Assembly (NCBI GenBank): GCA_900541885.1
Contig: UQKW01000003.1
Location: forward strand, 74,640-138,639
Direction: 5' to 3'
DNA: 64,000 nt
From: an uncultured Collinsella sp.
GTDB taxonomy: Bacteria; Actinomycetota; Coriobacteriia; Coriobacteriales; Coriobacteriaceae
The translations under genes were made by a program, and so were the position numbers. This document shows positions 1 through 14,804 of the stretch, in pieces. Each line of letters begins with the position of its first letter. Within the stretch, counting starts at the first letter, position 1. The notes beneath the pieces are model-generated. The model saw only the letters and a list, made by a program, of their open reading frames with translations, was not told where the DNA came from and made no database searches.

Positions 1-126
1 GGGGCTCGTGGTGAAGACGCGGGTGCACACGCCGCGCTTCTGGGAGTTGTGCTGCAGAGCAGCGTTCTTGGACTTCTTGGGCACGGAACGACGGCCCTGG
101 CGAACCAGCTGGTTAATAGTAGGCAA
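1..126 (-). CDS. rpsL: Ribosomal protein S12, N-terminal part (cut by window edge)
   Basis: First 42 codons of S12, a 30S protein at the decoding centre; the rest lies beyond the left edge. The translation begins MPTINQLVRQGRR and carries the family segment QKRGVCTRV at residues 29-37. The start is TTG at 126-124, fixed by the S12 N-terminus and by an AGAAGGAG ribosome-binding site about 6 bases upstream; there is no ATG alternative. The positions of the classical streptomycin-resistance residues (K43, K88) are outside the window. It runs in the same direction as rpoBC but is separated from them by a sigma/anti-sigma cassette and two giant hairpins, and has its own promoter. Confidence 0.95.
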   Translation of the reverse strand, partial: MPTINQLVRQGRRSVPKKSKNAALQHNSQKRGVCTRVFTTSP

Positions 127-219
127 AGCGTACTCCTTCTCGAATGATTCCAGCTTTCTGTAAAGTGCAACGGCTTGAATCGAGGGGTCAGCATCCCCCT
201 ACGAAACACGCAGTTCGAT

Positions 220-248
220 AGGATACGTGGCGTTAGCTGTGCCGTCAA
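220..248 (-). promoter_or_regulatory. Sigma-70 type promoter of rpsL
   Basis: On the minus strand a -35 TTGACG and a -10 TATCCT are separated by 17 bases, about 90 bases upstream of the rpsL start. It is a good vegetative promoter by sequence and would let rpsL be transcribed independently of rpoBC. Confidence 0.65.
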
Positions 249-302
249 CAGACCACGCCGCCGGGCGTATCCCAAAATAGCCATATTTCCGCAAAGCCTA
301 CA

Positions 303-498
303 CAAAAGGAATCCCCTCCTGTGCGCGGGGGCGGATTCCCGGCCCGGGCGGCCCGCTGTTTAAGTTTGCTGCTCTACAGTCCTGCGCAAGACGGAAAGCA
401 CATTAAGTGCTTTCCTTTGCGTGCGGAACTCGCGACAAACTTAAACAGCGGGCCGCCCGGACCGGGAATCCGACGTGCTTGTCGGGGCAACGTTCCCT
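303..498. repeat. Family A giant hairpin, copy A1
   Basis: A 196-base element with 36-base arms at 333-368 and 436-471, complementary at 35 of 36 positions. The centre holds a second hairpin, GGAAAGCAC and GTGCTTTCC around ATTAA (393-415). A short third hairpin (CGACGTGCTTGTCG) follows the right arm. Copy A2 at 2320 has the same layout and orientation. Where the two copies differ inside the stem both sides change together, so pairing is kept. No transposase or credible gene lies inside. Function unknown. Confidence 0.85.
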
Positions 499-506
499 TC
501 CAAATA

Positions 507-539
507 GGGACAGGTTTATTTTGGTCGGTTTTATCTGGG
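507..539 (+). repeat. Family D motif, copy D1
   Basis: GGGACAGGTTTATTTTGG followed by TCGGTTTTATCTGGG. A nearly identical stretch occurs at 32117-32149, and a degenerate inverted copy at 2286-2312. D1 and D2 face each other at the two inner edges of the sigma/anti-sigma cassette. Confidence 0.7.
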
Positions 540-610
540 GAAACGTCGCGCTCCAGCGGTGATCTGCTCTCATCTGTCGCATGGAAATCGGCGGCGTTTC
601 CATTTAACGC

Positions 611-643
611 AAAAGAGGCCGCTTCCCCTAGTAGGAAGCGACC
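611..643 (-). terminator. Intrinsic terminator after the anti-sigma gene
   Basis: Minus-strand hairpin with 10-base arms (GGTCGCTTCC and the facing GGAAGCGGCC, one wobble pair), followed by TCTTTT. It lies just downstream of the stop codon at 651. Confidence 0.7.
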
Positions 644-650
644 CCAAATC

Positions 651-1727
651 TTACGAATAGACGATGGTAAAGGGCTCTTTCGTTTCGGTCTCCCCTGTTG
701 ATGTATACCTCACAATTTCAAGGGTTACCGAGACAACTTGATCGACATCAATCAACTTCGTTGGCACCCAGATGTTCTCTCCGCTATTGCGCCCATAAGA
801 AAAATATAAGTTGAACACCCCTGCGTCGTCATCTTCGATAATCTGCTCCGATCCATCCTTGTAGCTGACGGTCAGCTTATTATCAACTGCTTCATAGCCC
901 AAATCATCGATGTGCGTCTGGATGGAAAACGGGCTAATCTCAAGAGGCGAGTCACCGGAGCGGAGTTCCTTTGTATCGACGTACGCTCCAATATTGAACT
1001 CGGGTGTCGACGCCTCAAACCGCCTCGCACTCTCACCTTCACCCTCGGTCCAGTGGATATTCCAGGTGACCGCATGTTGCAAATCTCGCTCGCGATCCAT
1101 AGCGGCAAAGTACATCGTGCCATTAATGACAGTATCGCTTGATGTGTCCTTATCAATTGTGCTGCGTGTGTCAGGCCATTCCTCGCCGAACTTCATATCG
1201 GGCGTGCCGATGCCTTGTTCTTCTTCACCATAGAGAACAAGTTCGCCTGTCTCTGCTGCCGGCTTGTAGTAGTTAACGCCATTTGGATTGGACAACGTAA
1301 ACGTCACGGCTCCGCAGCCGTTTTGGTCAATAGCCATCTCATGGATATCGAGCGTATAGCCATTACCCTCGACGGACAGATCAACCTTCTGGACTGCGCC
1401 CTCCAGGCTTTGGGGCGCGATACCGTCACCAAACTCTCTGGTGTAGGTATATTGAGTCCCCGATGAGCCACCGTTGGTCCAGGTAATGGAATCCCCGTTG
1501 CCGTGGTTTCCCCAGGCTGAGGCAAAATAGCCGGAATTGACAACGGCGTAGGCGACCCCTCCAGTCGCCAAAACTCCGGCAAGACATCCGATTACGGCAA
1601 CATAGAGAGGCTTCGCGTGGCCCTTTCGATGAAGCGGCTCACCCGCAGCGGTATTTAGGACGCGATCTGCAAGGTCGCTATCGGCTTGGACGGACTCGAA
1701 GGCCTGCTTGATTTGATTGGATTTCAC
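651..1727 (-). CDS. Membrane-anchored anti-sigma-like protein (DUF4179 type)
   Basis: A 358-residue protein. It has a short cytoplasmic N-terminal segment (1-40), one membrane helix at about 41-63 (YVAVIGCLAGVLATGGVAYA) and a large acidic extracytoplasmic domain rich in beta-type sequence. This is the usual build of DUF4179-like proteins encoded next to ECF sigma factors, which hold the sigma factor at the membrane until a signal arrives. The start is GTG at 1727, with AGAGGAGGG seven bases upstream. The first 50 bases overlap the end of the sigma gene in another frame, which suggests translational coupling. The anti-sigma role is inferred from position and topology; I see no zinc-binding HxxxCxxC motif. 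Confidence 0.75.
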   Translation of the reverse strand: MKSNQIKQAFESVQADSDLADRVLNTAAGEPLHRKGHAKPLYVAVIGCLAGVLATGGVAYAVVNSGYFASAWGNHGNGDSITWTNGGSSGTQYTYTREFGDGIAPQSLEGAVQKVDLSVEGNGYTLDIHEMAIDQNGCGAVTFTLSNPNGVNYYKPAAETGELVLYGEEEQGIGTPDMKFGEEWPDTRSTIDKDTSSDTVINGTMYFAAMDRERDLQHAVTWNIHWTEGEGESARRFEASTPEFNIGAYVDTKELRSGDSPLEISPFSIQTHIDDLGYEAVDNKLTVSYKDGSEQIIEDDDAGVFNLYFSYGRNSGENIWVPTKLIDVDQVVSVTLEIVRYTSTGETETKEPFTIVYS

Positions 1728-2196
1728 GGTCGCCCTCCTCTAGGATGAACTTGAGTTTCGATCTGCCGCGAGCTAAACGCGTTCGAACGGTCGCGGCTGG
1801 TACGTGCAGCAACTCGGCAATCTCTGAAGTCGAGAAGCCCAGATAGTAATAGAGCACGATGGGAACGCGGAATCGCTCCGGAAGTCGCATAACGTCTGAC
1901 AGGACCGCCTTGGTCTCATCCTGCGCCGCCGAAAGCGAATCGGCCAGGTTCTCAATATCCTCCACACGCCTCCATGGCTTTCGAAAGAGCGATTTACATT
2001 CATTGATCGTGACCCGGATAAGCCATCGACGAAGATGTTCCCAACTTTCAAAATGTCCATCGCTTTTAAGCAGCTTAAGAAAGACATCCTGGGCAACATC
2101 GTCGGCGTCGGCACGATCGCGCAGGTACGTCAATGCGATTCGAAACACGACATCACGGTGATCCTCGACCGCCTGTCTAAATGCTTGTTCTTCCAT
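1678..2196 (-). CDS. ECF-type RNA polymerase sigma factor
   Basis: A 172-residue group 4 sigma factor. Region 2 spans about residues 8-75 (RIALTYLRDRADADDVAQDV, then the region 2.4-like RRWLIRVTINECKS). Region 4 spans about 105-155 (LPERFRVPIVLYYYLGFSTS, then the HTH IAELLHVPAATVRTRLARGR). I choose ATG at 2196 because GGGAGG ends five bases before it; the upstream GTG at 2202 overlaps that ribosome-binding site. It is cotranscribed with the overlapping anti-sigma-like gene. An ECF-style promoter directly upstream suggests it activates its own operon. The pair sits between rpoC and rpsL and is bracketed by direct repeats A1 and A2. The signal and regulon cannot be read from the sequence. Confidence 0.9.
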   Translation of the reverse strand: MEEQAFRQAVEDHRDVVFRIALTYLRDRADADDVAQDVFLKLLKSDGHFESWEHLRRWLIRVTINECKSLFRKPWRRVEDIENLADSLSAAQDETKAVLSDVMRLPERFRVPIVLYYYLGFSTSEIAELLHVPAATVRTRLARGRSKLKFILEEGDREIQSNQAGLRVRPSR

Positions 2197-2244
2197 AATC
2201 ACCTCCCGGTGACGTTAATGATTCTTTCTGAGGCCCTCACCATA

Positions 2245-2273
2245 GATACGCTTTGACCGAACGGAATGTTTCA
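2245..2273 (-). promoter_or_regulatory. ECF-type autoregulatory promoter
   Basis: Minus strand: TGAAAC, 17 bases, CGTATC, about 50 bases upstream of the sigma start. This is the -35/-10 pattern known for SigW/SigX-like ECF factors (TGAAAC, 16-17, CGTA), so the sigma factor probably reads its own promoter. Confidence 0.65.
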
Positions 2274-2285
2274 AATTCAAGCAGG

Positions 2286-2312
2286 AAAAACCTACCAAAT
2301 TAAACCTGTCCC
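2286..2312 (-). repeat. Family D motif, copy D2 (inverted to D1)
   Basis: On the minus strand GGGACAGGTTTAATTTGGT followed by AGGTTTTT, a degenerate match to D1 at 507 in opposite orientation. It lies between the ECF promoter and repeat A2. Confidence 0.55.
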
Positions 2313-2319
2313 TTATTGG

Positions 2320-2513
2320 CAAAAGGAATCCCCTTCTGTGCGCGGGGGCAGATTCCCGGAACGGGCCGCCCGCTGTTTAAGTTTGCTGCTCTACAGTCCT
2401 GCGCAAGACGGAAAGCACATTAAGTGCTTTCCTTTGCGTGCGGAACTCGCGACAAACTTAAACAGCGGGCGGCCCGTTCCGGGAATCCGACGTGCTCGTC
2501 GGGGTAACGTTCC
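2320..2513. repeat. Family A giant hairpin, copy A2
   Basis: Arms at 2351-2385 and 2453-2487 are perfectly complementary over 35 bases. The same central hairpin as in A1 occurs (GGAAAGCAC/ATTAA/GTGCTTTCC). Against A1, the left arm reads GGAACGGGCCGCCCG instead of GGCCCGGGCGGCCCG, with matching changes in the right arm. It lies between rpoC and the ECF promoter, in direct orientation to A1. Confidence 0.85.
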
Positions 2514-2518
2514 TCACC

Positions 2519-2555
2519 AAAAAAGACCCGCTTCCCTGTTGGGAAACGGGTCTTT
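2519..2555 (-). terminator. Intrinsic terminator of the rpoBC operon
   Basis: Minus strand: AAAGACCCGTTTCCC and GGGAAGCGGGTCTTT around a short loop, followed by a T run. It lies 27 bases after the rpoC stop. Confidence 0.85.
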
Positions 2556-2581
2556 GGAAGGGCGGTTAACGTACTTGGAAG

Positions 2582-10555
<7,974 letters not shown>

Positions 10556-10628
10556 CAGGTTTTTCCTCCTTCACGGAAATGCTCGGTGGGTTGGCGAGGC
10601 ATAGCTTCGCCAGTTATCGCAATCTAAT

Positions 10629-10656
10629 AGTTTATCAGGTACCGACCGTTGGGCAA
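10629..10656 (-). promoter_or_regulatory. Promoter of rpoBC
   Basis: Minus strand: -35 TTGCCC and -10 TAAACT with a 16-base spacer, about 75 bases before the rpoB GTG. It is the best sigma-70 match in this gap. Confidence 0.55.
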
Positions 10657-10733
10657 GAAAAGCCTTGACGCGATTGAGTTTTTGGAGTAGCAAAGTTTTT
10701 CGACAGAAAACACGCAGGTAGATGTATGTATAT

Positions 10734-10746
10734 CGAACATCTGTTC
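10734..10746. promoter_or_regulatory. LexA-like palindrome CGAACATCTGTTC
   Basis: A 4-4-4 palindrome GAAC/ATCT/GTTC of the Gram-positive SOS-box type (CGAACnnnnGTTCG), AT-rich on both sides. A further GAACAG follows at 10760. It lies about 180 bases upstream of rpoB and beyond its likely promoter, and downstream of galU. It may be chance. Confidence 0.3.
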
Positions 10747-10787
10747 ATATATTTTCTGTGAACAGAGGGCTGGCAATCGCAGCTCTT

Positions 10788-10822
10788 ATAAAAAACGGGC
10801 GCGAACCGAAGTCCGCGCCCGT
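10788..10822 (-). terminator. Intrinsic terminator of galU
   Basis: Minus strand: ACGGGCGCG and CGCGCCCGT around a 10-base loop, followed by TTTTTTAT. It lies about 20 bases after the galU stop. Confidence 0.9.
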
Positions 10823-10842
10823 AAATGTCGATGCCCGAAGGC

Positions 10843-11751
10843 TTACTTGCGCATCAATCCGCCGCGCTCGTCGATGGCGTCCCAGAAGGCATCGGCAAAG
10901 CGGGGGTCGCTTGCAGCCATGAGGGCGTTAGTGGCCATCCAGCCAGAGGGAGTGCCGGTGTCGTAGCCCGACAGCGGGTCGATGACGACGGCATACATGG
11001 CCTCGCGGTCGAGCGAACGGGCCATGGCGTCGGTGAGCTGGATCTCGCCGCCCTTGCCGGCCTGCTGATCTGCCAGCAGGTCCATGACCAGCGGGCTCAG
11101 CAGGTAGCGACCGACGATGTACAGGTTGGACGGAGCAGCCTCGGGAGCGGGCTTCTCGACCAGACCGCCGATGCGCCAGACAGCGCCCGGCTCGACATCG
11201 GCAACGTCCTCGGCGCCCTCGAGCGAACCGACGCGCTCACCGGCGATAACGCCGTAGCGGCTGACTTCCTCGGGCGAGCAAGCAGCGACGGCGATAACCG
11301 AAGCTCCACCGTGCTCCTTGGAAACGGCGAGCATCTTGTCGCAGATGTCGCGATTAGGCACAACGTAGTCGCCCAGAAGAACCAGGAAGTTCTCCCCTGC
11401 CACGGCGTCGGCAGCAGAGCGGATAGCATGGCCGAGGCCCTTGGGCTCGTACTGATAACGGAAGTCGACCGGCATACCGCCAGCGTGGGCGACGGCGTCG
11501 GCATAGGCGTTCTTGCCGCGCTCGCACAGCAGGTTCTCGAGCGAGCGATCGGGCTGGAAGTAGTTCAGTAGCTCGGGCTTACCGGGAGAAGTAACGATGA
11601 TGGCGTCGTCGACCTCCTCGGGATCGAGCGCCTCCTCGACGACGTACTGAATGACGGGCTTGTCGAGCACCGGCAGCATCTCTTTGGGCGTGCACTTGGT
11701 GCCAGGCAGAAAACGCGTGCCAAGACCGGCGGCGGGGATGATTGCCTTCAT
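10843..11751 (-). CDS. galU: UTP-glucose-1-phosphate uridylyltransferase
   Basis: 302 residues. It makes UDP-glucose from UTP and glucose-1-phosphate, for cell-surface glycans and galactose use. The nucleotidyltransferase signature is at the N-terminus (MKAIIPAAGLGTRFLPGTK), then KEMLPVLDKP and the GalU-type segment EPKGLGHAI. Length and motifs match the family. I start it at ATG 11751, where the conserved MKAI begins. A TTG at 11760 in frame is closer to the AAAGGA and would add three residues. It is a single gene with its own terminator between rpoB and rplL. Confidence 0.93.
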   Translation of the reverse strand: MKAIIPAAGLGTRFLPGTKCTPKEMLPVLDKPVIQYVVEEALDPEEVDDAIIVTSPGKPELLNYFQPDRSLENLLCERGKNAYADAVAHAGGMPVDFRYQYEPKGLGHAIRSAADAVAGENFLVLLGDYVVPNRDICDKMLAVSKEHGGASVIAVAACSPEEVSRYGVIAGERVGSLEGAEDVADVEPGAVWRIGGLVEKPAPEAAPSNLYIVGRYLLSPLVMDLLADQQAGKGGEIQLTDAMARSLDREAMYAVVIDPLSGYDTGTPSGWMATNALMAASDPRFADAFWDAIDERGGLMRK

Positions 11752-12004
11752 GTTATTCAAAGATCCTTTCGCAGGCGCAGAATGCGCCCTGTGCGTGCGG
11801 CACGGCGGCCGCAGACCAAATTGCGATACCCAAGCATCTTACCGCTGGAACTATATGTCGCTACAAGGCAGAGACAATTCTTCAGCAGGTCAACGCAAAT
11901 TATTGCTCGAATGGTGCAATTTTATTGCCCAACGGCAGGGCGCCCGATACGACGCAAATCACAGAACATGGCAGTTTGAGCAACCGATGTCGAGGGACCG
12001 AAAA

Positions 12005-12040
12005 ACAAAAAAGACGGGGCTCGCAATGCGAACCCCGTCT
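12005..12040 (-). terminator. Intrinsic terminator of rplJL
   Basis: Minus strand: AGACGGGG and CCCCGTCT around a loop that can itself pair (TTCGC/GCGAG), then TTTTTTG. It lies 28 bases after the rplL stop. The rest of the 316-base gap up to galU (11752-12067) shows no gene; it should hold the galU promoter but I see no convincing hexamers. Confidence 0.9.
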
Positions 12041-12067
12041 GCAAAGAAATCTGGCGAGAAAGCCTGA

Positions 12068-12445
12068 TTACTTGAGGGTGACAGCAGCGCCAGCAGCCTC
12101 GAGCTTCTCCTTGGCAGCCTCGGCGTCCTCCTTCTTGGCACCCTCGAGAACAGCCTTGGGAGCGCCCTCGACGACCTCCTTGGCCTCCTTCAGGCCAAGG
12201 TTGGTGAGCTCACGGACGGCCTTGATGACCTGGATCTTGTTGTCGCCGAAGCCCTCGAGCACGACGTCAAACTCGGTCTTCTCCTCGGCCTCAGCAGCGC
12301 CAGCAGCGGGAGCGGCGACAACAGCGGCAGGAGCAGCGGCGGAAACGCCGAAGGTGTCCTCGATAGCCTTGACGAGCTCGGAAGCCTCGAGAAGGGTCAT
12401 TTCCTTAAGAGCATCGATGATCTCATCGGTGGTAAGCTTAGCCAT
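12068..12445 (-). CDS. rplL: Ribosomal protein L7/L12
   Basis: 125 residues: N-terminal dimerisation helix region (MAKLTTDEIIDALKEMTLLE), an Ala/Pro-rich hinge at about 40-55, and the C-terminal domain with EKTEFDVVLEGFGDNKIQVI and the GTPase-contact helix GLKEAKEVVEGAPK. The stalk protein recruits elongation factors to the 50S subunit. The start at ATG 12445 has an AAAGGA eight bases upstream; the longer frame upstream has no support. It follows rplJ in the usual order. Confidence 0.97.
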   Translation of the reverse strand: MAKLTTDEIIDALKEMTLLEASELVKAIEDTFGVSAAAPAAVVAAPAAGAAEAEEKTEFDVVLEGFGDNKIQVIKAVRELTNLGLKEAKEVVEGAPKAVLEGAKKEDAEAAKEKLEAAGAAVTLK

Positions 12446-12547
12446 TTCTAAGTCCTTTCGGTTTCCGTGCGGATGCACGGAGATCAGTTAAAACACGGCG
12501 CGAATGCGCCAGGGGTGCGGCGTTGCCGCCGCGGGTGAAAACAGCGA

Positions 12548-13069
12548 CTAGGCTGCCTTCTGCTCGGAGACCTGCTGGATCGAACGAGCGAGACCAGAGG
12601 AAACGCCGTTGACGCAGACAGCGATGTCGCGAGCGAAACCGGAGATGAGACCGGCGATCTGGCCGAGAAGCTGATCCTTGGTGGGCAGCTCGGCGATAGC
12701 CTTAACATCATCAGCGGAAACGGCCTTGCCGTCGGAGATACCGCCCTTGATCTCAAGGACGCCCTTGGACTTAGCGGAGAAGTCCTTAAGGGCCTTAGCG
12801 GCCTCGACCGGCTCGGTCTCGTAGAACACATAAGCGACGGGGCCGGCGAGGATCTCGTCGATCTCGGGCTGCTCCTGGTTCTTGAGAGCGATCTTGACCA
12901 GGTTGTTCTTGTAGACCTTCATCTCGGCGCCGCACTCGCGAAGCTGATGACGCAGCTCCTGAGCCTGCTTAACCGTCAGACCGTTGTAGTTGACGACGAA
13001 CAGACCGGCGTTCTCGGCGATACGGGACTCGATCTCTGCAACCTTGTCGATTTTGTACTGCTGGGGCAT
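12548..13069 (-). CDS. rplJ: Ribosomal protein L10
   Basis: 173 residues. L10 anchors the L7/L12 stalk to 23S rRNA. The N-terminus (MPQQYKIDKVAEIESRIAEN), the core GLTVKQAQELRHQLRECGAE and KVYKNNLVKIAL are typical of the family. The C-terminal helix that binds L7/L12 dimers is present. The start has a GAGGAGGTGTAATTC ribosome-binding region. Upstream lies an L10-leader RNA with an attenuator hairpin, so expression is probably set by free L10(L12)4 complex. Confidence 0.97.
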   Translation of the reverse strand: MPQQYKIDKVAEIESRIAENAGLFVVNYNGLTVKQAQELRHQLRECGAEMKVYKNNLVKIALKNQEQPEIDEILAGPVAYVFYETEPVEAAKALKDFSAKSKGVLEIKGGISDGKAVSADDVKAIAELPTKDQLLGQIAGLISGFARDIAVCVNGVSSGLARSIQQVSEQKAA

Positions 13070-13133
13070 GAATTACACCTCCTCGAATTCTTTCCGGGCA
13101 CGGTCCGCCACAAGGACGTGACGGGGGCATGTC

Positions 13134-13171
13134 CAAAAAGAAAGCCCCCGCGCTGCATGAGCGACGGGGGC
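13134..13171 (-). terminator. Attenuator terminator in the rplJ leader
   Basis: Minus strand: GCCCCCGTCGC and GCGCGGGGGC around a short loop, then TTTCTTTTT. It lies between the leader RNA and the rplJ start, about 65 bases before the coding region, as expected for premature termination controlled by the leader. Confidence 0.8.
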
Positions 13172-13266
13172 GAGAAGACATATCTACTCGACCACCTCGG
13201 CTGGCGGGAAGTCCCATTAAGCTCGCGGGTAAGACCCGTTTGCGCCGGCTGTCTCTGGCAGCGGAT
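13172..13266 (-). ncRNA. Ribosomal protein L10 leader RNA
   Basis: The minus-strand transcript reads GCCAGAGACAGCCGGCGC and then AATGGGACTTCCCGCCAG followed by CCGAGGTGG. The AGACAGCCGG...ACTTCCCGCC.GCCGAGG pattern is the conserved core of the L10 leader (Rfam family of that name), the autogenous binding site for L10. A terminator hairpin follows. Boundaries are approximate. Confidence 0.8.
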
Positions 13267-13285
13267 TCGTGCGTGAACCGAAAGT

Positions 13286-13314
13286 ATTATGGCGGGGACC
13301 CCGGCGTCGGTCAA
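13286..13314 (-). promoter_or_regulatory. Promoter of rplJL overlapping repeat A3
   Basis: Minus strand: -35 TTGACC (13314-13309), 17 bases, -10 CATAAT (13291-13286). Transcription would begin just before the L10 leader. The -35 box lies inside the outer arm of giant hairpin A3. Confidence 0.65.
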
Positions 13315-13524
13315 CGGAAAACCGGGCTGCACACAATTCCACCATCCGGCCGCGCCGCCGAAGGCCGGGCGCAAGGTTTTCGCTCGGTCAGGTCCTGGGC
13401 TCGCTCGGAAAGCACATTAAGTGCTTTCCGGCTCGTGCGGAATCTACGAAAACCTTGCGCCCGGCCTTCGGCGGCGCGGCCTGCGGTGACTTTGGGGCAG
13501 CCCGGTTTTCCGTTGAGCGACGCC
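13303..13524. repeat. Family A giant hairpin, copy A3
   Basis: 222 bases. Outer arms are at 13303-13330 and 13497-13524 (27 of 28 complementary) and inner arms at 13348-13382 and 13447-13481 (35 of 35). The central hairpin is the same as in A1 and A2 (13407-13429). Its arms share no sequence with A1/A2; only the middle, including AGGTCCTG before and CGTGCGGAA after the core, is common. It could extrude as a cruciform or fold as a very long RNA hairpin. Confidence 0.85.
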
Positions 13525-13574
13525 CCCACGCATAATCCTTATGTCGGTGGGCTGATGTGTTGCGTCCCTGATGG

Positions 13575-14711
13575 CTATAGGGTTGAGACGAAGGTGGACA
13601 GGCGGTGGAGGCCTTCGTCCAGGTTTTCGTCGGAGACGCAGTAGCTTAGGCGGATGTGGCCTTCGGTGCCGAAGCAGTTTCCAGGGACTAGGGCTACGTT
13701 TGCCTCTTTGATGGCTTTGATGCAGAAGTCCTCACTTGTTAGGCCGAACTTTTTGATGCTCGGGAAAGTGTAGAAGGCTCCTGCGGGCTCTACTACGTCG
13801 AGGCCCATGGCGTCTAAGGCTGCGAGTACGCGTTCGCGACGGGCTCGGTAGACTTCGAGCATGGGAGTTGGGTCGACGGTGAGGGCTCGGGCTGCGGCGT
13901 CCATTTCGAAGGAGACGGCGCTCGATACTAAGTATTGGTGGGCCTTTGCGATCTCGGCGATGACGGGGGCTGCGGCTGCGAGCCAGCCCAAACGCCAGCC
14001 GGTCATGGCCCAGGGTTTGGAGAAGCTCTCGATGACTACCGTCTGCTCGCGTAGCTCCGGGTGGCGCTGGGCAAAGCGCTCGTAGCCGTCCACGTAGACC
14101 AGGCGGTTGTATACATCGTCGCAGACCACGTAGATGCCCGCCTCCTCCGCCACGCGCGCCACGGCGTCGAGCGACGCCGTGTTGAGGATGCAACCCGTAG
14201 GATTGTTGGGCGAGCAGATGACGATGGCCTTGGTCGCCGGCGTCACGTAAGCACGAAGTGCGTCCTCGTCAATCTGGAATTGCGCAGGCTCCGTATCCAA
14301 AAAGACCGCCTTGGCGTGATTGGCCACGACGATGCTCTCGTACAGGCCAAAGGCCGGCGTGGGAATAATGACCTCGTCGCCTGGGTTGAGCATAGCCATG
14401 AATGCTGCCGACAGGGCCTCGGTCGCACCGTCGGTCAGAATGACCTCGTCCGCCGAAAACGTAAGGCCCGCATCCCCCATGTAGGCAGATAACGCCTCAC
14501 GCAGGGCGGGGCGACCGTTGTTGGGCGGATAGTGCGTGTCGCCGCGGTCCAGTGCGGCGGTCACCTCGGCGCTAATCACATCGGGCGTGGGAAAATCGGG
14601 CTCGCCGAGCGCGAGCGCGATGCACCCCGGATGCTGGGCGGCGAGCGCATTGATCCGACGGATGCCGGAGGGCTTGAGCGTGGCAAGCGAGGTATTCATG
14701 GGCAGACGCAT
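13575..14711 (-). CDS. Pyridoxal-phosphate aminotransferase, class I/II
   Basis: 378 residues, fold-type I. Visible are the substrate-side LALGEPDFPTP (33-43), the SPNNPTG cofactor segment (167-173), CDDVYNRL (197-204) and the Schiff-base lysine K232 in ESFSKPWAMTGWRLGW. It most resembles the PatA/AspB branch that transfers amino groups from aspartate, aromatic or similar amino acids; substrate cannot be told from sequence alone. The ATG at 14711 has AAAGGAA six bases upstream. It stands alone, divergent from the gene at 14805. Confidence 0.88.
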   Translation of the reverse strand: MRLPMNTSLATLKPSGIRRINALAAQHPGCIALALGEPDFPTPDVISAEVTAALDRGDTHYPPNNGRPALREALSAYMGDAGLTFSADEVILTDGATEALSAAFMAMLNPGDEVIIPTPAFGLYESIVVANHAKAVFLDTEPAQFQIDEDALRAYVTPATKAIVICSPNNPTGCILNTASLDAVARVAEEAGIYVVCDDVYNRLVYVDGYERFAQRHPELREQTVVIESFSKPWAMTGWRLGWLAAAAPVIAEIAKAHQYLVSSAVSFEMDAAARALTVDPTPMLEVYRARRERVLAALDAMGLDVVEPAGAFYTFPSIKKFGLTSEDFCIKAIKEANVALVPGNCFGTEGHIRLSYCVSDENLDEGLHRLSTFVSTL

Positions 14712-14804
14712 GGCGTTCCTTTCGTAAGGGTTGCACTAGGATAGCGCGGCGAGACGCCGCCAGACGGTGTAACCTAAACGGAAACCAACCGGAAAGGAGG
14801 CGGC

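Noticed and set aside
303..2513. A1-cassette-A2 as a classical composite transposon
   Set aside because: No transposase or recognisable insertion-sequence end is present and no short target duplication was found by eye. It is kept only as a repeat-bracketed cassette.
10722..10922. A 66-codon frame downstream of galU
   Set aside because: It runs through the galU terminator and into the galU coding region on the opposite strand and has no start signals.
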